Shown here one piece after another: positions 55,757 through 64,000 of a stretch of 64,000 nucleotides of DNA. The stretch lies in NCBI GenBank assembly GCA_021904315.1, contig CM038912.1, positions 7,527,061 through 7,591,060 on the forward strand. Reading direction: 5' to 3'. The translations under genes and the position numbers were made by a program. This DNA comes from Sphagnum magellanicum (Eukaryota; Streptophyta; Sphagnopsida; Sphagnales; Sphagnaceae). Position 1 is the first letter of the stretch. Every line of letters begins with the position of its first letter. The notes below the pieces were generated by a model, which was not told where the DNA came from, made no database searches, and saw nothing but the letters and a program-made list of their open reading frames with translations.

Positions 55757-58700
55757 CTACTCTTGCTCAATTTTGCATATCGAAGCAGGAAGATTAAAAT
55801 CACAGGGCACCCGTGCAACATCATCTTCCATGAGAAGATCGCCAAATTCAAGGCTTGGGAAACTAACCAATTGCTCGAGGTTTTTCCCACCTGCAAGTCC
55901 ACAGGTACCATATTGCTTGTCATCACGAATTAGCCCCTGCATCAAATCACCTAGCTCAGATGGATCTTCAAACTGTGCCGACTCCACTTTAGGGGAATTA
56001 GCAGCAGTTTCAAAAGCTGCAGATATTGCACAATGCAACTTCAACTTCAGCTGAGAACTTGTCTGATCACGATCCACAGTTTCTTCCCCCTGCTTCATAA
56101 CCACCCTTTGCTTGGTGTCAAGTCTCGGAATAGGCATAGCTGGTGCTTTGGAATCCTTGGTCATCAGAGCAAGATTCTCATCAGTTACAGCAGGTACAAT
56201 AACCTCTGCTGGTTGTGCATTTTTCTTGCCTCGTATTACCTGCACACAAAACTGCTCATGATCTACTTGCAACTTCAGCTTCCACTAAAGTTCATACATA
56301 TAAGTGGAGAAGAAGTAGATGGGGTAGATTATCTTAACATCTGTTGCTCTTCCTTTTAAATTATGACAATCAAACAAATGAAACGAACATACACAGTGAA
56401 TTTCCATTAGTATATTATCAAGTTAGCTAATCCATAAACTGAGTGCAAGTGATGAACTTTGGTGGGTTAGAAAACAAAGATTAGATATGGTACAATTTTG
56501 TTGTGTTCCACATTTCTGTACAGTATCAAAAGATCCCCCTCTTCCAGCTGATGCGACCTCACAAAAACCCCTGCAAACATACATCAATGAATTGTTCAAG
56601 AACATGATAAGCAAGCAGAGGAAGCCAAATTTCTTTACAACAAATAATCAACACCCACTTGCAATATATTCAGGTGGCACCAAACACCTCTCTACAAACT
56701 CTTTCTATGGCAATTCACACACTGTCAGCAGCAGCAAAATGGATTACAGTTCCATCAATATCAACGGAGTAGCACTAGCAGCTTTACCTGTGTTCTCTAT
56801 CAAGTACATGCGACTTCTGTTGTTAGGCCAGTATCTGTCAGCCAACCCAAACACCATCCAAGAAGGGGGAACATTATTGTAAGTGTAAGATCAAACAAAT
56901 GAAGAATCTGGCTTGACCCCACCGTACCCACAAAAAAACAAAGAGGATATCATGAAGTTCCATGTCCACTGACAAGCAAAGTTCCTGAATATCTTGAACT
57001 ACAGGTGGTGATAACTGGAGCAAGCAATAGCCGGAGAATTCACAATCATGCAATTTTCCCACTCACTCAGAAAACCGGCACAAAGCTAGGATCTTCACTA
57101 AAGCCCTGATCAGCTAGGTCCTTGAATAAAATTTACTTGAAAAGTCTTGCTTTCTGTTCCTTGTTCACTGATCATCCCCTATCATATGATGACCTGTCTG
57201 TAACTATCAGTCTCTGAATGAGAGTAGTGCCCTTCGTACCTGTAGCGAACTTTCCATGTCTTGCCAGTGTAGAAGTCTTCCATTGTCAGCAACATCCCCT
57301 CTTTCACTGCCAAGTATGGCAAACAACTTTCCGCCTCTTTCTGCAAGTTCACATGTGAAGCATTGAACCCAGATGAGAAATATTGTAACATGGGTAAAGG
57401 AACTTGCTTGATCAATATGAAATTATATGATTCAGAGTTTAGGTAATTTTAAACTATCTTGAGTTTTCAGGAAATCCCTTGTCAAAGGAACAGGACAAAT
57501 CATTTGCAGTCCCATCACATATGATCATACCAACCAAACCAAATTATTTTGCGAACAATACAGACCTTGGGCAACACTATGCGACCCAGACTACTGACAT
57601 CACTGGGTCGCAACAACTTATGCAGCAGCATAACCAAAGTCCCTGTACCTGTCCCCTGCACAAGAAGAACAAGCCAACTCAGTAACATTTGAGCATATCG
57701 CTGACCTAATATTTATGTGAGACGAAAACTCAATATCTAATAGCTGCAGCATACTGACTTAGCAGTGTCTCTGGACTGTTAGGTTTCATCAGAAGATGGG
57801 CAACCTCTGCAGGTTTCCACCAGAATTGTCATCCAAGAACTGATGATCCTTGTGATATTGCCCCAAACTTGGCATCATGGGATCTAGAGGCCCTTAAATT
57901 TAACAACCCAAGGAAATATGAACCCTCTGTTTTCCAATCAAAGATTTACCTTCAATAGCTAAATTGTTCACTGTGATAAAGCTAAGGCTTCTCTTTGGAC
58001 CAGTTTGAACTTCAAACTTGGGAAATGTTGAGAATCAAGACCTTTTCACCGATATGGCATATGGCAAAAGAACAAGAAAATTTGGTAATAAACTTGTGAG
58101 GCTTCAAAGATTATCATTGCATGTTTATGGTAGCAACTAGCTGCAATGCTAAACTTCAACTCCAAACACAATTTTGGTGCACCTACTAACTCAATTGTGC
58201 AAACAACATCCCAGAACCTTGGAAATTATCTACTCCTTGTAGAGGGAGACAAATCCTGTGTACATAACACGAAAAAACCTGGCCTAATTTTTTCTTTTGT
58301 ATTTGAGGGCACCTTTGAATGCATGATCTTCCTGACAGACTCCAAGGCACCTTATAATCTACAAGGTGCATTCAGGGCGGCAGATTCAAATTATGCAAGG
58401 TTTTCTTTTCTTATGTCTAGGCTAAAGCCCCAGGGTTGAGGGCATTTCCATCTTGTTTTTGTGGCAGGCTTTCCAAAAAACATAAAGCCCCCACACTTGA
58501 TTCAATTGTATTCATTGCATCATTTTTATGCAGCATAAAGCGTATGGGTGAGAGCATCTGAAATCTTTACATTGTGTAAAGCCCAAAGGCAAGAGCATCC
58601 AAAACCTTTATGCCACATAAAGCCCATAGGCAAGAGCATCCAAAATCTTTACGCCATGTAAAGCCCACAGGTCCTGAAAACTTTCTGCCATGTAAAGCCC

Positions 58701-60494
58701 AAAGGTGAGAGCATCCAAAATCTTCATGCTGCGCAAAGCCCATAAGTGAGAGCATTCAAAATCTTTACACTACAGAAAGCCCACAGGTGAGAGCATCTGA
58801 AATCTTTACACTGAGTTATGTGCACAAGCAAGAGCATTACCAAAATTGGGCTTGTGCTCAACTCTTGCCTCACAGGCCCTTATTTTGATAGTGCCCTTGC
58901 CTCGCCCTCAGGCTTTATCCTAAACTTAAGATGACTCCCACTCTGACAGAGTAGGAGCAAGATCCATCTTCTTTGAAAAGAGGGAGATTCATGAGTATAA
59001 GGTGCCCTCCAAATACAGTTAGAAAATTTCACAGAGTGCTTGAAAGTGTGTAGGGGCAGGGGCAAGGTGACATTGGGAGGTGAGAGAGATGGGTTTTAGC
59101 ACTCACACACTCACCTTGTGTCGATTACTTATGAAGGGGTTTCCAGATGACTGCAGTTTGTTGACACCCGAAGAAGACATGGTAATGGGTTCCTGGAGCT
59201 TCTTGGCCACATGAGATAGAAGAGGAAGTCTCTCTACAGCTAGTGGAGAATCATCATCAGGCTGCTGCTGATGCATTGCAAGGCTAAGGCTGCTGCTGTT
59301 GCTTTTGCTGCTGCCATTGTAGCTGCTGGCAGCAGTTGCTAGTGCTTCGTAGCTCTTACTCAGCCGCTGGCATGCCATCCGATGTTTACGAGCTGCTCTC
59401 GTCGCGGCAGCAGACTGCGACGAGACATAGTTCCAACTAGCTGCTGAAGAACGTTTGTCATGATGTAACCGTGCCCGCAAGGGTACAGTGTGCCAGAACT
59501 GCTGTCGAGCACCTGCGCCCGACCTAAAGCTCATGTGAGCGCTTCCTGTATGTACAAATGAATCCATGCCTGCTAAACCCATTGCGCCGCAGGCAACAGT
59601 TCGCCTCCGCTTCTTAGGGTTCTGCATTTCGTGGTCACGTAGCCATGCTTCTGCTGGTTCCTGTACCTGCTGCTGTTGTTGTTGCCACCTTGGTTTAGGA
59701 GCTTGAGATCTGGGTTGAGCCCCATAAAAGCTTGCTGCAACAGCTTCTGTACTTTCTAGGTCACCAGAGACACAGTAAGATTGGAGGCTGCAGCAGGCCG
59801 GGGAAGTACTCATGGGGTTTGCAGCCAGACTAGTAGTACAAGTCGTAGTGGACGTTGTTGCAGCTGCTGGAGTGCTGCACAACTGCTGGAGGGAATCGGA
59901 GATGGAGATCTGTTGATCTAGAGTAGTATTACAACAGTTACTACTAGTACGCTGACCTACCCAGAACCTTATTTTATCCATCAAGATCTTCAAACCCATC
60001 TCTCCACCTCCAAGCTTTTCAATGGCTTGATGCATCATGGCTTCGTTCAGCGTCACTTTCTTGCACAAATCACGCGTGCTCAAATCCAATGCCTGAGAGG
60101 AGGAGCTGCTGTTTTTGCTGCTGCTGCTGGGCGGATCAGACTTCACAATTGGCATCATCAAATCTGCACTTGTTGCACTTGCTGCATGCAGCAGGGATGA
60201 TGCAGCAGCAGAAATCATTGAACCTACACCATGACTTGGCATGTCTAGTAATTCCTCCCCAAAGCCGGAGGCAGCTGCTGATTCACTGGCCTCCAGTGAC
60301 GAGAAATTATATGGGGATTGCTGATCCTGAGAACTAGGAAAGAGAGACAAGTCTGCAGCAGCAGCAGCAGCAGCAGGAGCAGCTGCTACATGCGGATTCT
60401 GGATCTGGAGCTCTGCCGTCCTCAGCCATTCCTCGGCCAGATTGAAGTCGATATCCTCACTGCTGGCTTCCATGCTCATTGTCGCTGTGTGCAA
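55757..60494 (-). CDS. ABI3: ABI3/VP1-type B3 transcription factor
   Basis: Six minus-strand exons: 60494-59115, 57655-57566, 57340-57240, 56834-56788, 56570-56494 and 56239-55757. All have GT-AG introns and agree in phase (725 aa, TAG stop). Exon 1 has an acidic, Ala/Ser-rich N-terminus. A B1-like region follows at about residues 148-183 (VTLNEAMMHQAIEKLGGGEM to IRFWVGQ), then an NLS-like PKKRRR (293-298) and a B2-like basic segment TRAARKHRMACQRLSK (about 365-380). Exons 2-6 encode the B3 DNA-binding domain (about 467-572): LLRPSDVSSLGRIVLPK, KEAESCLPYLAVKEGM, TWKVRYRYWPNNRSRMYLIE and LEEGDLLILYR. B1+B2+B3 order defines ABI3/VP1, the nuclear regulator of embryo maturation and desiccation genes through RY (CATGCA) elements and ABA signalling. 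B3 differs at many positions from what I recall of seed-plant ABI3, with some FUS3/LEC2-like residues. The roughly 150-residue tail after B3 is longer than usual. Starts at Met6 or Met8 are possible. No lesions seen. Confidence 0.88.
58535..58850. repeat. 41-bp minisatellite, 7-8 copies, in intron 1 of the ABI3-like gene
   Basis: The unit, plus-strand consensus taaagcccanaggtgagagc then atccaaaatctttacgccat, repeats from about 58535 to 58850. Copies begin near 58535, 58575, 58617, 58658 (shortened), 58693, 58734, 58775 and 58815. It lies wholly within the 1459-bp first intron (57656-59114). Confidence 0.9.
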
Positions 60495-62035
60495 CGCTCG
60501 AGTTGTTACAAAAGCAGCAGCTTTAGCCTCCTTGCTCCAACCTTCTTAAAGCTCTTTGCTTCACAAGTTTATGCCGGTACCCACAGGTCTGCACAGCTCA
60601 TAAATGACAGCAGCAGCGAATCCTTCATGAATCTGAACATCATGGCACAGAAAAAAGAAAAGCTCATACTCATATGCACAACATGCAGGTGGAAGCTGGA
60701 TCACAATCCTGTGCACAAGAAACGCTGGACTCAAGGCTCTAGAGACTCACCAGATCATTCACCCCAAAAAATAAAATCTCTCAACATATAAATCCGCTTG
60801 AATGATTCTTTCTTCCATCAAATTATTCTACATGATTGAATATTCTGAACACCCATTCTTCACAATCAATGGCCTCACAAACAAACAAACATACATACAT
60901 ACATAAATACTTACATTTGCCACTAGATTTACATCACATCAAAACCTCAACCTTATGAGCTAAGACAACAGCAACCCATGATACAACAAACAGTTTGCAA
61001 CACAGATCTATCAACAATACATTGATTCCACTGCTACCCACAAAAGCTCAAGTTCATAGATCACATATGAGCAACCTTCCTTCTTACAGTGCTCTGAGCT
61101 TGCATGTCTAATTTGTATTCAGAATGCCACAATGAGAACCCATTTCTTCACCCAAAAACAATTGTTCCTTCAGATCGTTTTTTGTCATGAAAAAGCCATG
61201 ATTCCTGCAATGGAACTGTGTGTGTTTCAAAACTCTTATTCTTTAGCACCCTTGAATGAAACAAACCATACCCAAAACACCTTTAGAGCTAGAAAGAAAA
61301 AAGCCACAATATCATTCTAACCTCAAAATCTGTAAGCAAGTAAGAAAGTAAAGCATGGCTAGGTCTTTGGTCACATGTATGTATGTATGTATGTATACAT
61401 GTTGTATGCAGTTAGTTGTTACCAGGATGCCCTCCAAAATTCTCAACAAACCCTTCCTTGTTTGTTTATTTATATACTTTGTACCAATAGTTTCTAAAAT
61501 CCTTGTAAAGCTTTTGCAGGAGGAGTAATAACATCAAGCTACAAAAGCTCAAGTTCAAAAGTTCTCTTACCCACTTGAAGAAAACTCCAACAAACTTTGA
61601 TCAGCTGTTGGAACAACTCCCAAACACAGAAGAACTAGAACTTGCGCATTAAGTAGCCCCCGAACTCCCCTCCTTCTCCCTCCTCACCCCACCCCCACCC
61701 AACCCAACCCAAACACCTCCCCCAAAAAAAACAAAAACAACCGAGAACAAAAAACCTTTTTGTTTTTAGGGTTTTGGACTTCTTAGGTAGTAGGAGGAGA
61801 TGGAAGAAAGAAATGCAACAACAACATGGTAGGTAAATTGCAACTGTCGTGGCAATGAAAGAAAAAACAAGTGGGGTTTTGAAGTGAGTAGGGTTTTGAA
61901 GTGGGGAAGTTGGGGGGAAGAAGGCGGTGGAAGTGGAAAAAAAAAAAGGTCGGCGCGGGCGAGTTGGGAAAGAGAGATCCTGGAGCTAAGATCTTTGGGG
62001 AGATGGGCATTGGTGTAGAATGGGCATTCACTAAG
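60495..62035 (-). promoter_or_regulatory. 5' flank/leader of the ABI3-like gene
   Basis: Sequence upstream of the minus-strand ATG, presumed leader and promoter. It contains RY-type motifs CATGCA at 60682-60687 and TGCATG at 61101-61106, a (GTAT)n microsatellite at 61376-61398, an acat repeat near 60889-60904, and a C-rich tract around 61660-61730. I cannot place the transcription start. Open frames here lack recognisable motifs. Confidence 0.4.
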
Positions 62036-62039
62036 TCCG

Positions 62040-62732
62040 TGGGTGATTGGGCGTTCTGCTTGCGTTTTCTACGGCAGAACCGGCCCGGCCTATAACTGAC
62101 CACCGGGTAGCATTTTCTGTGGCGGAACCGGCCCGGACGGACGGACGGACGGACGGACACACGAACGGGTTTTCTTCAGGAAAGAGGAGAGGTCGGAGCC
62201 TCTCCTTCCTCTGGTTTTTTGCTTTGCGCTTTGTTTCGAGGTCCTGAAACCCAGATCCCAACTGTCCGTCTGTCGAGGTCTTGAAACCCGAGGTCTTGAA
62301 ACCTAGTGTCCGTTTCTTGAGGTCCTGAAACCCAGTGTCCGTTTCTCGAGGTTCTGAAACTCAGGTCCTGAAAGCCAGGCATGGGCGGATTATGTCCGAT
62401 CGTCACGGGTACCCACTGTTCTTACGGACAGATCTCCGTCTGTCCGTCTGTCGAGGTCTTGAAACCCAGATCCCAACTGTCCGTCTATCGAGGTCCTGAA
62501 ACCCAGTGTCCGTTTATTGAGGTCTTGAAACTCAGGTCCTGAGAGCCAGGCACGGGCGGATTGTGTCCGACCGTCACGGGTACGCTTAGTCCGTCTGTCT
62601 GAGGGCGTTCCGACCCGTTAACGGTCTCTGCAATGTCGATTCTACAACCCCCCAGAAATGAGCCGCTGAGGGCATTCCGACCCGTTAACGATCTCTGCAA
62701 TGCCGATTCTGCAACCCCCCAAAAATGAGCCG
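62040..62732. repeat. GC-rich compound repeat block
   Basis: Several repeat types are packed together. Two copies of a gaaccggcccgg phrase lie near 62076 and 62124. (GGAC)6 is at 62135-62158. Many copies of gaggtcctgaaacccag with gtgtccgtttct fall between 62258 and 62545, arranged in two larger blocks each ending gggcggattntgtccga and cgtcacgggtac. A 67-bp tandem duplication beginning ctgagggc starts at 62599 and 62666. It is abruptly GC-rich between A+T-rich flanks, with no coding function seen. Confidence 0.85.
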
Positions 62733-63300
62733 ATCAACAGGTTTGTCCAATTCGATAGACAAATTTTTCAAGAAACTTTCTCTTTGAATTGCTACAAGTC
62801 CCCAAAGTGTAAGCATTCTTAGTTTCGAGATTCAGCAAACTCTGACTGTCCTACGACTTGAAAACCTAAAACCTTGAGATGAAATGTCTGCAACATGGAA
62901 GGTTTAATGTAATTGTCTTATGATAGGTGGAGGGTTAAAATCAATTGTTATTAGCTTTTTCCAAAATAAAACAATTCCATGCCAATGAAGATGCATTTGA
63001 TGTAGTCATTGTCTATCCAATGATCGACCACATATGATTTCAAGCTCTTTTTATCTTTTCAATTTTATCTTTCGTACTAAGACCAAGCCTAAAAATTTGG
63101 TGATAATTAGCCAAAAGTAAAATGATTTTGCACTAATGTATATGATGGCCTTTCAACAACAATTGATTTATTATTGTTTAGGGTTATTATTATTATTATT
63201 TCCAACCAATATGGTTTAGCAAATATGGTATTATGAGCACCAAAAATATTCAAGGAGCTAAAACATTATTAATGTAATCCCAATGATAATTACTAATTAT
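62733..63300. other. A+T-rich spacer
   Basis: No gene or clear repeat apart from a (TAT)n run near 63183-63200. Any 5' end of the Helitron would lie here or further left, but I could not identify a TC terminus with confidence. Confidence 0.5.
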
Positions 63301-63310
63301 ATCACTATGT

Positions 63311-64000
63311 GACGCAGAGGCCCGTGCCCGACTAACAGACCAGGAGCGACAGCAGCAGCGAGATCGCGACCACGAGCAGCATGCAGAGGCCCGTGCCCAG
63401 CTTACAGACCAGGAGCGGCAGCAACAGCGAGATCGCGACCGCGAGCAGCACGCAAAGGCCCGTGCCCAGCTCACAGACCAAAAGCGATAGCAGGAATGGC
63501 ACCATAACCGGGAGCAGCATTGGCAGGCACGGGGTCAGCAAAATTTGCACACAGCAACCTGCGTCCCCCTTTCAGAATTTGATGAAGCCACTGTTCCGGT
63601 GCTTGACATAGGGGGTAGGACAGCTGAGTGCCAGCATTACCAAGCTATGATTTGGCCTGATGAGGCTTCCCAAGGACACACAGACCTTTGTTGTGCTAAA
63701 GGCAAATCTTGCAGCTGTGAGGCGCTCTTCCCCATTCCTCCTCCTCAACCATTGCGGGACCTGCTCACTTCTGAGCCTGCCCCTGGTGCACGCCTCCCCC
63801 CTGCCACCGTATTTTTTCGCAAGCACATCCGGAAATACAATTCCTCCTTGCAGATGGCCTGCTCTGGCATTAACATCCAGTCACCCGCAGATGGAGTTAA
63901 TATGATTGCCATAAGGGGCGTTGTGCATCATTTGCTGGGGCCATTGGCACCTCCTCAAGGGAGCCCCCACCAGTTTGCCCAGCTATATATCATAAACAAT
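63311..64000 (+). mobile_element. Helitron Rep/helicase protein, N-terminal part (truncated by the window edge)
   Basis: One frame runs from 63311 to the window edge, broken only by a TAG at 63488-63490. It begins with a 23-residue repeat (AEARARLTDQERQQQRDRD and variants; DNA period 69 bp, copies at 63314, 63383 and 63452), likely coiled-coil. It then reads ECQHYQAMIWPDEA, LCCAKGKSC, a Pro-rich FPIPPPQPLRDLLTSEP, FFRKHIRKYNSSLQM and VVHHLLGPLAPPQG followed by PHQFAQLYI. This order (Cys-rich segment, FR..IR.YN, H..G.L.PP.G..P.FAQLYI) is the start of the Helitron helicase-like region. Helitrons are rolling-circle DNA transposons. HUH Rep and helicase motifs would lie to the right of the window. 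The near-intact frame suggests a young copy. Confidence 0.75.

Noticed and set aside
61783-62160. 125-residue minus-strand frame upstream of the ABI3-like gene
   Set aside because: Composition is driven by the GGAC repeat and a T/C-rich tract; no recognisable domain.
63250-63550. Minus-strand Cys/Ser/Arg-rich repeated frames
   Set aside because: Antisense shadows of the 69-bp coding repeat of the Helitron protein.

Overview
The window is nuclear DNA of a land plant with a large, repeat-rich genome. It has small genes with canonical GT-AG introns, long A+T-rich spacers, decayed plant transposons (hAT, MULE, Ty3/gypsy, Helitron) and several plant-only gene families. The unusual B3 sequence of the ABI3-like gene and the spacer style would suit a fern, another non-seed vascular plant or a gymnosperm. 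That is inference, and I cannot name the species.

Layout. 1-1.5 kb: C-terminal half of a dead hAT transposase. 1.5-7.5 kb: A+T-rich spacer with small tandem repeats. 7.5-10.9 kb (+): GC-rich promoter and a five-exon gene of a plant-specific family of unknown function. 11-20.6 kb: spacer with a long inverted repeat at 14.3 kb. 20.6-29.1 kb: a degenerate Ty3/gypsy element with 727-bp LTRs, an extra reading frame ahead of gag and a second element inserted into gag. 29-32.5 kb: spacer, a strong hairpin and two tandem-repeat blocks leading into a seven-exon SF1 (SEN1/UPF1-type) helicase gene at 32.6-37.3 kb (+). 37.3-43.7 kb: spacer with a decayed MULE-type transposase (-). 43.8-45.7 kb (-): a small, probably plastid-targeted Rho-N/SAP-like protein. 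45.95 kb: a tRNA-Arg(ACG) sequence with damaged acceptor stem. 47.1-51.8 kb (-): a complete ten-exon GT8 galacturonosyltransferase (GAUT) locus killed by exactly two lesions. 55.8-60.5 kb (-): a complete six-exon ABI3/VP1-type transcription factor with B1-, B2- and B3-like domains. 62.0-62.7 kb: a GC-rich repeat block upstream of it. 63.3 kb to the right edge (+): the beginning of a Helitron Rep/helicase protein.

The protein-coding genes are independent, individually promoted plant genes with unrelated roles (seed/desiccation-type transcription control, RNA/DNA helicase, plastid RNA metabolism, pectin synthesis). There is no operon-like organisation. The strongest points are the exon-by-exon ABI3-like model with its divergent B3 domain and intronic 41-bp minisatellite, and the GAUT locus. 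In the latter, all exon phases agree except for one 5-base deletion, and one TGA replaces an invariant Trp codon. All coordinates and splice sites were read by eye. No database search was run, and family assignments rest on remembered motifs.
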